Source of the DNA: Bacillota bacterium | GTDB taxonomy: Bacteria; Bacillota; Clostridia; Lachnospirales; Lachnospiraceae | Direction: 5' to 3' | DNA length: 64,000 bases | Assembly (NCBI GenBank): GCA_023391695.1 | Contig: JAEWAK010000003.1 | Coordinates: 1-64,000, forward strand | In this document: positions 9,588 to 17,623 of the stretch, piece after piece | How the letters are laid out: each line of letters starts with the position of its first letter | Numbering within the stretch: position 1 is the stretch's first letter | The notes under the pieces: model-generated | Told to the model about the DNA's origin: nothing | The model's database searches: none | What the model saw: only the letters and a program-made list of their open reading frames with translations | Program-made: the position numbers and the translations under genes

Positions 9588-9616
9588 AGTATAGCTTTTA
9601 AGAATCTATTTGTCAA
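9588..9616 (-). promoter_or_regulatory. Promoter of the trp operon
   Basis: On the minus strand, TTGACA (9616-9611) and TATACT (9593-9588) are separated by 17 bp, a near-consensus housekeeping promoter placed just before the T-box leader. Confidence 0.85.
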
Positions 9617-9649
9617 TACTTAAATTTATTTTTTTTTGTATAGTAAATT

Positions 9650-10573
9650 CTACTTTTTTTTGTAAATTCTTTTACTTCTTTTATTTTTACGTGAATTTAT
9701 TGCAGTATTTTGGGGTTCCGTATTTTCCTGGGTTGTATCGGATTTTAAGGATACCCACATAGAGGAGCCTTCTTTTCCCATTGCCTTAATTTCCAGGAAA
9801 TCAAATTTTCTTAAAAATTTTGACAGTTTGGTATCCCCATAATTCCGCACGTCAAAATCGGGATACCGTTTTACCAGACGACTTCCCAGTTCACCCATAT
9901 TCATACTCTGTTCTTCGGAATCCACTTCATTCATCATCTTAATAATAGCTGCTTTAATAACATTGATATCCGTCATGATCTTACCGATATCACTGCTGTC
10001 CGACACGGGCTGGCCTTTTGATTCTTTATTATTCGGATTGCCGTCTTCCGTTTTCTTATTATCCTGGAGCTTTTCTTCGACTGTATTTATCTGGGTAAGC
10101 AGATGATCCTCTTCCAGCTCGATTCCCTTTTTCTCCGATTCGGCCAATACGTCAAGGTACTTGAACTGATTACAGGCAGCTATGAAAGGTTTCGGGGTTT
10201 TCTTTTCTCCCATCCCGACTACCAGCATGCCGGATTCCCTTAATCTGGAAGATAATTTCGTAAAATCGCTGTCACTGGATACAATGCAGAACCCTTCCAC
10301 ATTCCCTGAATAGAGTATGTCCATTGCATCAATGATCATTGCGGAATCCGTCGCATTTTTACCTACGGTGTAGCTGTATTGCTGCACCGGCGTAACCGAA
10401 TTCTCCAGCAGTACATCCTTCCAGGAAGCTGCCGTGGGTTTTGTCCAGTCTCCGTAAATTCTTTTGTAAGTCGCAATTCCGTAATTCGATATTTCATCGA
10501 GCACATACTTTATATATTTTGCCGATACATTATCCGCATCAATCAAAACAGCAAACCGTTTCTCTTCCGTCAT
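9650..10573 (-). CDS. NYN (PIN-like) domain protein with C-terminal OST-HTH/LOTUS domain
   Basis: This 307-residue protein has an N-terminal NYN/LabA-type domain, a PIN-like fold common in RNA-processing nucleases. The acidic residues expected for metal binding are in LIDADN (D12, D14), DSAMIIDAMD and VSSDSDF. A charged linker at about 150-200 leads to a C-terminal segment (about 205-280, VKRYPDFDVRNYG and KLSKFLRKFDF) typical of the OST-HTH/LOTUS RNA-binding domain. The combination suggests an RNA-binding nuclease, but no substrate can be inferred. The start overlaps a 54-residue membrane ORF by ATGA. The ribosome site is AAAGGAG. Confidence 0.85.
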   Translation of the reverse strand: MTEEKRFAVLIDADNVSAKYIKYVLDEISNYGIATYKRIYGDWTKPTAASWKDVLLENSVTPVQQYSYTVGKNATDSAMIIDAMDILYSGNVEGFCIVSSDSDFTKLSSRLRESGMLVVGMGEKKTPKPFIAACNQFKYLDVLAESEKKGIELEEDHLLTQINTVEEKLQDNKKTEDGNPNNKESKGQPVSDSSDIGKIMTDINVIKAAIIKMMNEVDSEEQSMNMGELGSRLVKRYPDFDVRNYGDTKLSKFLRKFDFLEIKAMGKEGSSMWVSLKSDTTQENTEPQNTAINSRKNKRSKRIYKKK

Positions 10574-10734
10574 ACTGTGCTCCTTTTATTTTTCTTTACG
10601 GACCTGGCCACAAGCCTGTCCCAGATATCACTGATTCCAAAACCTAAAATGATTTCAAAAAATAAAACATAGAAAATGTAGATTGGCAGAATTAGAGATT
10701 TTTTTGTTTTTAAATTATTCCTGTTTCTTCCCAT
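10570..10734 (-). CDS. Small single-pass membrane protein upstream of the NYN gene
   Basis: This 54-residue ORF is read directly from the sequence. It has a basic N-terminus (MGRNRNNLKTKK), one hydrophobic helix (about residues 14-34, SLILPIYIFYVLFFEIILGF) and a basic C-terminus. Its TGA overlaps the NYN ATG (ATGA), and the NYN ribosome site lies inside it, so the two look translationally coupled. Its own ribosome site is weak (GGGAA about 11 bases upstream). No family is recognised. A role as a membrane anchor or partner is only a guess from the coupling. Confidence 0.5.
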   Translation of the reverse strand: MGRNRNNLKTKKSLILPIYIFYVLFFEIILGFGISDIWDRLVARSVKKNKRSTV

Positions 10735-11140
10735 ATAGTTTTCGTTCCCATCTTATAATTTTAAATACGGCATAAACCCATTAATGCTAGTTTTACTATC
10801 TCCCCTTATTAATTATTATAAACATAATAACTTATTCTTCTTAAAATAGCAATAATTTCCTTAATGGTTTTTTAAAAATAGTGTTACAGTTCAGTCTTTT
10901 ATACCGCAAGGTGTTTTTTGTGGGTGAAGCGGAGCGAGGGTTGCGGAAAACCCGGAGGTAATGGGCAGGGTGCATAAGAAAACAGATACAAAATGCAAGA
11001 CAGACAGTCAGCAAATAGAGTATATTTAAGAAATTTTTTCAAAAACTACTGACTTAAAAATGTAAAACACTCTTGACATTATTTAATTCAGATAGTATTC
11101 TAAAAATGTAAAATACTTTTGACATTACGGAGGTTTGTTT
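10735..11140. other. Intergenic region between the NYN and XRE operons
   Basis: Apart from the promoter/operator of the downstream small operon, nothing gene-like is visible. The stretch around 10900-10980 is more GC-rich and contains short purine-rich runs, but no stable hairpin or ORF with a start signal. Confidence 0.5.
11061..11124 (+). promoter_or_regulatory. Promoter with two operator-like repeats for the membrane protein/XRE operon
   Basis: TTGACA (11073-11078) and TATTCT (11096-11101) are 17 bp apart. Two copies of an imperfect palindrome, TGTAAAACACTCTTGACA (11061-11078) and TGTAAAATACTTTTGACA (11107-11124), overlap the -35 box and the expected transcription start. This is the layout of an autorepressed operon, and the XRE protein encoded downstream is the obvious candidate binder (inference). 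Confidence 0.75.
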
Positions 11141-11437
11141 ATGAGAAAAATGGATGAAATGGAATTAAAGATAAATCTGAAAGGAATTAAATGGAGTTGG
11201 GCCTTTATGGTATTCTCCCTCGTTATATGGGGTGGATATAACTATGTTAAAAGCCCGGAAACTTCGCTTCCTTTAATCCTGTTCGGACTACAGTTTCTGG
11301 TTTACTTTTTTGTCACGGGCATTGAGAAGATAAAAGTTGACGATAACAGCGGTAAAAATCAAATTCTAATTTCTTTAGGGGTAATATTTTTACTCATTGT
11401 ATTTGGCGCAATACTGTATTTTACCATCGGTCGTTGA
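11141..11437 (+). CDS. Small membrane protein with two transmembrane segments after a soluble N-terminus
   Basis: The ATG at 11141 is chosen because GGAGG lies 7 bases upstream. The 98-residue product has hydrophobic stretches (WAFMVFSLVIWGGYNYV, LPLILFGLQFLVYFFVTGI and ILISLGVIFLLIVFGAILYF), suggesting two or three membrane helices. It is directly followed by an XRE-type repressor gene. Pairs of a small integral membrane protein and a compact XRE regulator are common in Firmicutes. The specific function is unknown. Confidence 0.7.
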   Translation: MRKMDEMELKINLKGIKWSWAFMVFSLVIWGGYNYVKSPETSLPLILFGLQFLVYFFVTGIEKIKVDDNSGKNQILISLGVIFLLIVFGAILYFTIGR

Positions 11438-11442
11438 GAATC

Positions 11443-11649
11443 ATGAAGAACAGCATAAAAGAATTACGTAAAGAAAAAAATTATAGGCAGGAAGATTTAG
11501 CTACGGCGTTAGGTGTCACACGACAAACAATAAATGCGATTGAAAATGACAAATATGACCCTACTCTGCTATTAGCTTTTAAGCTGGCAAATATACTCGG
11601 AACAACAGTAGATGAGCTTTTTGAACCTGACCCAACAACGCTAAAATGA
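11443..11649 (+). CDS. XRE-family compact transcriptional regulator
   Basis: The 68-residue protein is almost entirely a Cro/CI helix-turn-helix: LRKEKNYRQEDLATALGVTRQTINAIENDKYDPTL, then LAFKLANILGTTVDELF. The ATG at 11443 is used. An in-frame TTG overlapping the previous stop is an alternative that adds three residues. It is encoded directly after the membrane protein gene and probably regulates its own operon through the paired palindromes upstream (inference). Confidence 0.88.
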   Translation: MKNSIKELRKEKNYRQEDLATALGVTRQTINAIENDKYDPTLLLAFKLANILGTTVDELFEPDPTTLK

Positions 11650-11674
11650 AATCTGCCCTGCGGTACATAAAAAA

Positions 11675-11800
11675 AACCGTAGAAGTGCAGATAATGAGTT
11701 ATGCCTATAATCAGGTGGGAGGCGGTGACTAACCGCCGTCCTCCCACCACACTGTACGTGCCGTTTAGCATACGGCATTTCGGTTGTTCAAAGATGTGCC
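11675..11800 (-). mobile_element. Possible group II intron 3'-end remnant
   Basis: On the minus strand the sequence runs through TGCCGTATGCTAAACGGCA, then CGTACAGTGTGGTGGG, then a long hairpin ending GGCGGTTAGTCACCGCC and CTCCCACCTGAT. This resembles the domain V-domain VI end of bacterial group II introns as remembered. At most about 250 bp could belong to the intron before the transporter gene, and no reverse transcriptase is encoded, so only a fragment would be left. The strong hairpin may also act as a terminator between the convergent operons. Confidence 0.35.
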
Positions 11801-11948
11801 TATGCCTTGCACTATTTATTTCTAACTCTAAGCGTTCTTATCCTTTACTCTCGGTTTCCAGCCTACCCTCAAATAAGTAACCTCTTTCGAGTAACTGCTA
11901 TTATAATGTTGTACCTGCATGCCGCAATACCGGATTTTGATCCGGACA

Positions 11949-13157
11949 TTATTTTCTTTCTCCGCGGGTTTTAACGTCAAAGGCTACAGCTAAAATAAAA
12001 ATTGCTCCTTTAACGATATATTGGAAGGATACGTCCACACCCATTAAGTTCATGCCATTGGTCAGGGACATGATTACCAGTGCACCGATAATTGTATTGG
12101 TAACCCTTCCGATACCGCCGTTTACGGATACACCGCCGATATAGGAAGATGCAATGGCATCCAGTTCAAAACCAAGACCTGCCGTAGGAGTTGCAGATGC
12201 AAGCCTCGAAGTATATAACATGCCGGCAAGGGCCGCCAGCATACTCATGGACGCAAATGCAAAGAATGTGATTTTTTTTACGTTAATTCCGGATAATTCC
12301 GCTGCTTCCGCACTGCCGCCGATACCATAGATGTATCTGCCGAGACGGGTTTTGTTTAACATGAAGTTGTAGATAAATAAAACCACACCCACAATAACTG
12401 CTGTCCAGGGGATTCCGTTATAACCTGCCAGTACCCATACCACACACATAATAATTGCAGCTACAAATATTAACTGTGAAATAAAAATCGGCTTTGAATT
12501 TACACTGAAATTATATTTCAGCATATTTCTCCTGGATTTGATCTGATTGTATATTACTAATCCGATGGCTGCGACACCGATAATCACGGTAAGCAAATGG
12601 AAACCGGCGCTAACCGGGATATCAGGGATAAACCCCTGGGATAAGGCTTTAAATCCTTCGTCCTTTACTATGATGGTACCGCTGCCGGCAGTTACTAAGG
12701 ACAGCAGTCCTCTGAACATAAACATACCTGCCAAAGTTGTTACGAAAGCAGGAACACCGATTTTGGCAACTAAAAAGCCCTGATATAAACCGATAACGAT
12801 ACCAAGAATTAAAATAACAGGAATAACCAGCCAGACCGACATTCCGGATTTCATAAGGGTTGCGGCTACTGCTCCAAGGAAACCGGCTACATAACCAACC
12901 GAAAGGTCAATATGCTTTATGATTAAGATTATGGTCATACCGATTGCAAGTACCGCTACATAACCGGTCTGGTTAATTAAATCGGTTAAGTTTCTGGAGG
13001 ATAAAAATAATCCGTCCGTCTTGAATCCGAAGAAAATAAAAATTAATACCAATGCTATATACATCGCATAATCACGTATATTCGTTTTCAGCAATGCCAG
13101 AATCTCGCTGCCAATACCGACTTTTGTATTGTTGATTTGTCCCTTTATGTCTTTCAT
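11949..13157 (-). CDS. mmsB: Multiple-sugar ABC transporter permease (XylH/MmsB type)
   Basis: This 402-residue integral membrane protein of the branched BPD_transp_2 permease family has about ten hydrophobic segments and the family signatures GAVAATLM, GVPAFVTTLAGMFMFRG and ASSYIGGVSVNGGIG. Its length fits XylH/MmsB (GguB) permeases, which carry monosaccharides across the membrane with a ChvE-type binding protein. The start at MKDIKGQ is supported by AGGAG 6 bases before the ATG. An upstream in-frame ATG (13193) lies in a hairpin repeat. It ends the operon after the binding-protein and ATPase genes. Confidence 0.9.
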   Translation of the reverse strand: MKDIKGQINNTKVGIGSEILALLKTNIRDYAMYIALVLIFIFFGFKTDGLFLSSRNLTDLINQTGYVAVLAIGMTIILIIKHIDLSVGYVAGFLGAVAATLMKSGMSVWLVIPVILILGIVIGLYQGFLVAKIGVPAFVTTLAGMFMFRGLLSLVTAGSGTIIVKDEGFKALSQGFIPDIPVSAGFHLLTVIIGVAAIGLVIYNQIKSRRNMLKYNFSVNSKPIFISQLIFVAAIIMCVVWVLAGYNGIPWTAVIVGVVLFIYNFMLNKTRLGRYIYGIGGSAEAAELSGINVKKITFFAFASMSMLAALAGMLYTSRLASATPTAGLGFELDAIASSYIGGVSVNGGIGRVTNTIIGALVIMSLTNGMNLMGVDVSFQYIVKGAIFILAVAFDVKTRGERK

Positions 13158-13161
13158 CTTA

Positions 13162-13196
13162 ACTCCTATCTGTGCGCATTGGCGCACGTACAAACT
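13162..13196 (-). repeat. Hairpin/ribosome-site repeat, copy upstream of mmsB
   Basis: On the plus strand it reads CTCCTATCTGTGCGCATT then GGCGCACGTACAAAC. A 6-bp stem GTGCGC/GCGCAC is followed on the transcript by AGATAGGAG, which forms the ribosome site of mmsB. It belongs to the same repeat family as the microcompartment copies (44807, 49730, 50116, 52271). Confidence 0.7.
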
Positions 13197-14721
13197 ATGC
13201 TCTTGTGGCCAATGCCATTACGCTCTGCTCTGTCGCTTCCTCAGCCTTTAATTCACCGGTAATCGTGCCTTCCGACATGACATACAGTCGGTCACTCATG
13301 CCCAGTACTTCCAAAAGTTCCGAAGAAATCATAATAATGCTCATTCCCTGTTCTACCAGGCGGTTCATCAAAGAATAAATCTCAAACTTGGCCCCAACAT
13401 CGATCCCCCTTGTGGGTTCATCCAAGATCAATACTTTTGGATTCGTAAAAAGCCACTTGGCAAGAGATACTTTCTGCTGGTTTCCGCCACTTAAGTTTCC
13501 AACCAATTGTTTAATAGAAGGCGCTTTTATGCCGATGGATTTTTTGAAATCATTGGCAACATTTATCTCTTCATTTTCATTAATAACAATTCCTTCGTTT
13601 AGTTTTTCCAGACTTGAAATTGTCGTATTATACTTAATATCCTGGATCAGGATTAAGCCGTTCCCCTTTCTGTCTTCCGTAACATAAGCAATTCCCGCAT
13701 CCATTGCGGCTTTGGGATGGGTCAGTTTCTTTGTCTCTCCCTCTACTAATATTTCACCGTTTGTTATTTTGTATTTTGGCATATTGCCAAAAATACTGAG
13801 TGCAAGTTCTGTTCTTCCCGCACCCATTAAACCTGCGATACCGACAATTTCACCTTTTCGAACCTTAACGTTTACATTGTGCAGTATCTCACGGTCTGAT
13901 TTTGAATCCTGAACTGTCCAGTTCTTTATTTCTAAACATACATCCCCTATATCAACTTTTTCACGTTTTGGATATATATTCTCAATTTCCCTTCCAACCA
14001 TGTATTTGATGATTTCCTGCTCCGTTATAGTCTGGGTCCCGGCATCCATGGAACAAATCGTGGAACCATCCCTTAATACCGTTACCGTATCTGCGATAGA
14101 TACAATCTCTTTGAGCTTATGGGAGATCATGATACATGTAACTCCTTGTTCTTTTAACTTTCTTAATAAATCCAAAAGGTTTGCACTGTCATCTTCATTT
14201 AAAGCCGCTGTTGGCTCATCCAAAATTAGTAATTTTACGTCTTTGCTCAGCGCTTTGGCAATTTCGACCAACTGCCTGCTGCCTACCCCTAAATCCCTGA
14301 TCTTCGTGGAAGGATTCATGTTTAAACGGACTTTTTTTAGCATTTCACCGGCCTGAACGATAGTTTGATTCCAGTTAATCACTTTTCCATCCATAATTTC
14401 ATGGCCGAAATAAATATTTTCATAAACACTGAGTTCCGGAATTAATGCAAGTTCCTGATAAATAATTGCTATACCTGCTGCCTCACTGTCAGCAATGGTT
14501 TTGGATTGTTGCTCTTTGCCGTTATAAATAATATTCCCGCTGTATGTTCCATAAGGATATACTCCGGAAAGTACTTTCATTAAAGTAGACTTGCCGGCTC
14601 CGTTTTCCCCTACCAGACAATGGATTTCTCCTCTTTTTACCTTGAAATTAACATTGCTCAGTGCTTTTACACCGGGAAATTCCTTGGTTATGTCCTGCAT
14701 TTCCAATATATAGTCACTCAT
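13195..14721 (-). CDS. mmsA: Multiple-sugar ABC transporter ATPase (XylG/MmsA type)
   Basis: This is a duplicated sugar-import ATPase of 508 residues. The first cassette has Walker A GENGAGKST (about 38-46), signature LGVGSRQLVEIAKAL and Walker B LLILDEPTAAL. The second has the degenerate P-loop GLMGAGRTEL, signature LSGGNQQKVSLAKWL and LILDEPTRGID. The degenerate second P-loop is typical of RbsA/XylG-type transporters. The ribosome site is AGGAGG about 9 bases before the ATG. It lies between the binding-protein gene and the permease gene. Confidence 0.93.
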   Translation of the reverse strand: MSDYILEMQDITKEFPGVKALSNVNFKVKRGEIHCLVGENGAGKSTLMKVLSGVYPYGTYSGNIIYNGKEQQSKTIADSEAAGIAIIYQELALIPELSVYENIYFGHEIMDGKVINWNQTIVQAGEMLKKVRLNMNPSTKIRDLGVGSRQLVEIAKALSKDVKLLILDEPTAALNEDDSANLLDLLRKLKEQGVTCIMISHKLKEIVSIADTVTVLRDGSTICSMDAGTQTITEQEIIKYMVGREIENIYPKREKVDIGDVCLEIKNWTVQDSKSDREILHNVNVKVRKGEIVGIAGLMGAGRTELALSIFGNMPKYKITNGEILVEGETKKLTHPKAAMDAGIAYVTEDRKGNGLILIQDIKYNTTISSLEKLNEGIVINENEEINVANDFKKSIGIKAPSIKQLVGNLSGGNQQKVSLAKWLFTNPKVLILDEPTRGIDVGAKFEIYSLMNRLVEQGMSIIMISSELLEVLGMSDRLYVMSEGTITGELKAEEATEQSVMALATRA

Positions 14722-14740
14722 GATTAGCCTCCTTAAACTT

Positions 14741-14783
14741 AGACCGGCCTAAAAATAATCTCGCATTATTCTTAAGCCGGTCT
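14741..14783 (-). promoter_or_regulatory. Intra-operon hairpin between binding-protein and ATPase genes
   Basis: AGACCGGC pairs with GCCGGTCT, with an inner AATAAT/ATTATT pairing. It follows the binding-protein stop and precedes the ATPase. Such hairpins often stabilise the upstream message or partly terminate it, so that binding protein is made in excess (general knowledge, inferred here). Confidence 0.6.
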
Positions 14784-14849
14784 CAAGATGAGCAGATTCC
14801 TGTTTATATAATTAATTATTGTGACTACTCCGTCACAGCGTGCTAATTA

Positions 14850-15986
14850 TTACTCTAAACCTGTAAATTCGGATGCTTCATAATAACCTGAATCAATTAA
14901 TGCGCTCTTAACGTTGTCCTTTGTTACTACTACAACCGGAGTCTGTTTCGCCGGAACATCTTTGGTTCCGTTATTATAAGTTGTATCAGTTGCAGGCTGT
15001 TTTTCCCCGATAACGGAAATAGCCATATCCATTGCATCCTTAGCTAAAGTACGGGTATCCTTAAACACTGTCATGGACTGTTTTCCGTCAATTACATATT
15101 GAACGGAAGCTTTTTCGGAATCCTGGCCGGTAATGAAATATTCGCTTACGTCAGCATCTGCTGCAAATACGTCAGCGATGGAACGTGCGGTACCGTCATT
15201 GGGTGCCAGTACATAAACTTTGCCTTTATCCGCTGCCGCAGCAGAGGTCAAATGAGCTTCTGCTTTGGATTTTGCTTCGTTGAAATCCCAGTTGGTCGTA
15301 ACCTGTCCGATTATGGCAGATAACTGGTCACGGCTTAATTCTTTCTGATCCTGGACTTTAACTGCTTCGGCAGAATTCTTGATTACGAAAGTTCCGTCCG
15401 CAATCTTAGGCTGTAATATATTCCATGCGCCCTGGAAGAACAAGAACGCGTTGTTATCGGTTGCAGCACCTGCATACAAATATAATGGATTGCCTGTACC
15501 GGTTGCATTGTCGGCAAGGTATTTACCCATTGCTTCACCTACTGAAATACTGTCAAATGTTACATAATAATCAAGAGCATCGGTATCGGTAATTAATCTG
15601 TCATAAGAGATAACAGTTACCCCTGCTGCTTTTGCAGCTTCCACACTTGCGGCTGCTGCGGCTGCATCCTGGGCACAGATAATAAGAACCTTGATTCCTT
15701 TTGCTACTAAAGTTTCAACATTGGTTTTTTCATTTGCTGAAGAACCCTGGCTGAATAAAACTTCCACAGAGTAATCTGTGTCGGCAATAACGGATTCAAA
15801 TCTCTCCTGGTCCTGAATCCATCTGGGTTCATCCTTTGTAGGAAGTACAATACCTACATCCACTTTTCCACTGTTACTTTTTGATCCGCTGTCCCCGTTG
15901 TCTCCGCTCGCCGGTTTTTTCGTACCGCAACCAGCCAGAGATAATACCATAACGAAACATAACAATACGGCTATAACTTTTTTCAT
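14850..15986 (-). CDS. chvE: ChvE-type multiple-monosaccharide-binding lipoprotein
   Basis: This is the extracellular sugar-binding component of the transporter. The start at MKKVIAVLL gives a lipoprotein signal with lipobox SLAGC (about residues 15-19). The mature protein is a periplasmic-binding type I fold with family-specific segments GIVLPTKDEPRWIQDQERF, AQDAAAAAA, ISYDRLI and GQDSEKASVQYV. The whole pattern fits ChvE, which binds several aldose sugars. After the lipid-anchored cysteine comes a Gly/Ser/Asp-rich linker. An earlier in-frame ATG (16058) would disrupt the signal peptide and is rejected. Confidence 0.92.
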   Translation of the reverse strand: MKKVIAVLLCFVMVLSLAGCGTKKPASGDNGDSGSKSNSGKVDVGIVLPTKDEPRWIQDQERFESVIADTDYSVEVLFSQGSSANEKTNVETLVAKGIKVLIICAQDAAAAAASVEAAKAAGVTVISYDRLITDTDALDYYVTFDSISVGEAMGKYLADNATGTGNPLYLYAGAATDNNAFLFFQGAWNILQPKIADGTFVIKNSAEAVKVQDQKELSRDQLSAIIGQVTTNWDFNEAKSKAEAHLTSAAAADKGKVYVLAPNDGTARSIADVFAADADVSEYFITGQDSEKASVQYVIDGKQSMTVFKDTRTLAKDAMDMAISVIGEKQPATDTTYNNGTKDVPAKQTPVVVVTKDNVKSALIDSGYYEASEFTGLE

Positions 15987-16091
15987 TCCTCTTTTTCCGC
16001 CCTTCTTTAATATATAATTTTTGTTACGATTTATAAAAGATCTATAAATCCTCTGCAATTGTTACAATAATATGTTACTATACACAAAAAA

Positions 16092-16120
16092 ATAATACAA
16101 TGCACGGATTTGTTGTGCAA
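16092..16120 (-). promoter_or_regulatory. Promoter of the chvE-mmsA-mmsB operon with palindromic spacer
   Basis: On the minus strand TTGCAC (16120-16115) and TATTAT (16097-16092) are 17 bp apart. The inverted repeat TGCAC/GTGCA (16101-16105 with 16115-16119) overlaps the -35 box and spacer, which is a plausible operator. The neighbouring YesN-type regulator is one possible binder. Confidence 0.7.
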
Positions 16121-16139
16121 TGTGACTATATTGCCAGAT

Positions 16140-16454
16140 TTCTAAATTTGATATCAAGATAAGTAAAATATTGCTGTCTGCTTTTTAAATAAAGCAAAAT
16201 TTTATCATGTCCGGTTTCCTGTATTCCATGCCGCTGCCTGAAATCCTATAGTCAAGTAAGTATACAGCTTGCGGGATACTCCGCCTGCGGCGGATTGCCT
16301 GCAGCATAATTCCAATCCGCCGCAGGGCGATCCAGAGCGGAGCGTTATTCTCTCATAGAACGAATCTTCCTATGAGAAAACAAAGCGTTTGCCTTGGCTG
16401 GCTGTCGCGCTGTCACTTTGGTGACAATCTTCCTAATTTCACATAACATAAAAA
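16140..16454. other. Palindrome-rich spacer
   Basis: No gene is seen. It holds a 14-bp perfect inverted repeat (16284-16297 with 16313-16326, CCTGCGGCGGATTG and its complement), a copy of a dispersed repeat (16305-16332, also at 9145-9173), a TCTCATAG/CTATGAGA hairpin near 16352-16378 and TGTCAC/GTGACA near 16414-16430. This resembles stacked extragenic palindromes. Confidence 0.6.
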
Positions 16455-16535
16455 GACTGCAGTAATTATGTCATCCCACCCACATACGGATTGTATCCGT
16501 TTTAAAGCCGGTGAGCTTGACCAATTACTGCAGTC
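16455..16535 (-). terminator. Long-stem terminator after the xylose-type binding protein gene
   Basis: A 13-bp perfect inverted repeat (GACTGCAGTAATT, 16455-16467 with 16523-16535) encloses smaller pairings, including ACGGAT/ATCCGT and GTCA/TGAC. On the minus strand the outer stem is followed by TTTTT. It lies 20 bp past the stop of the upstream gene. The internal order is richer than a plain terminator needs. Confidence 0.7.
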
Positions 16536-16555
16536 CATTATTTATTTAATATCCG

Positions 16556-17611
16556 TTAATCTTTTAACTGATAGACATCTTCATACAGGTGAAAACCGTC
16601 TTTTATAACCGTATCGTCAATATTATCCTTGGTCACAGCCTCTACCCCTATGAATATGTAGGGCACGTCATAGGTTCCGTCGCTAATGGTTCCGTCGGTT
16701 TTGATTTCTTCGCCGTTTACAAGCTGTATACATATTTCCACCGTTTTTTCCACTAAATTCTTAATCGGTTTGTAAACCGTCAGTGCCTGTTTGCCGGTTA
16801 CGATTCTCTGGCAGGCCACCAGATCGGCATCCTGGCCAACCACCTGTACTTTCTCCGCAATCTGGGCCTCCGACAAGGCATCTATGGCGCCCCAGGCCAG
16901 AGAATCGTTACCGCAGATGACGGCTTTCAAATCCTCCTTATGGGTCTTTAATTCCTCAAATAAAAAATTATAGGCGGTTTCCCTGATCCAGCCGTCTACC
17001 CAGGTCTGGGCCAGTATCTGTATTTTATTGCTGTCAACAAAAGGCTGTACTACGCTCATGGCCCCCTCATATAACATCTTGCTGTTGCTGTCGTTTTCCG
17101 AGCCGCCGATAACGATATACCCTCCTTCCGGAACGTTTTCCGTAAGATAGGTGCCCATTATCTTCCCTACCTGGTAGTTGTCAAAGGATATATATACGTT
17201 CACATCGCTGTCATGAACCAGCCTGTCATAAGAGATGACCGGTATATTCTTATCCTTGGCGGCCTTGACACATTTTGCCTCATTATTACTGTCATTGGGC
17301 GCAATAACCAGCACATCAATCCCCTGTTTTATCATTTCCTGCACTTGCCGGTACTGCAGATCGGAATCCTTATTGGCATTGTTTACGATGACTTCGATAC
17401 CCTCCTGCTGTGCCTTGGACATAAATATGTCCCGGTCCCTGATCCACCGGTCTTCCATTAAGGTGCCAAGAGATAAGCCGACCACTATCTTGTCTTCTTT
17501 CTCAGGCCCTTCCGGAAGTTCATTCTTTCCGCTGCATCCAGACATGGACATCACACTGACGGATATGACCATAAGTGCAGCCAGTCTTTTCAACCGCAAT
17601 TTTTTACCCAT
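16556..17611 (-). CDS. Sugar-binding lipoprotein (XylF/ribose-type) linked to a two-component system
   Basis: This 351-residue periplasmic-binding type I protein has a lipoprotein signal (lipobox MSGC near residue 26). Family segments include GLSLGTLMEDRWIRDRDIF, IAPNDSN, VISYDRLVHDSDVNVYISFDNYQVG and VGQDADLVACQRI. It resembles D-xylose-binding XylF/ChvE proteins. It starts 12 bp after the response regulator stop with GGAGGAGG as ribosome site, so it belongs to the sensing operon. A sensory role, presenting sugar to the membrane kinase, is inferred. It could instead be a second transport receptor for MmsAB. Confidence 0.85.
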   Translation of the reverse strand: MGKKLRLKRLAALMVISVSVMSMSGCSGKNELPEGPEKEDKIVVGLSLGTLMEDRWIRDRDIFMSKAQQEGIEVIVNNANKDSDLQYRQVQEMIKQGIDVLVIAPNDSNNEAKCVKAAKDKNIPVISYDRLVHDSDVNVYISFDNYQVGKIMGTYLTENVPEGGYIVIGGSENDSNSKMLYEGAMSVVQPFVDSNKIQILAQTWVDGWIRETAYNFLFEELKTHKEDLKAVICGNDSLAWGAIDALSEAQIAEKVQVVGQDADLVACQRIVTGKQALTVYKPIKNLVEKTVEICIQLVNGEEIKTDGTISDGTYDVPYIFIGVEAVTKDNIDDTVIKDGFHLYEDVYQLKD

Positions 17612-17623
17612 AAAACCTCCTCC

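Noticed and set aside
11481..11771. 96-codon minus-strand ORF over the XRE gene and downstream hairpin
   Set aside because: It overlaps a clear regulator gene and an intron-like hairpin, and has no ribosome site.
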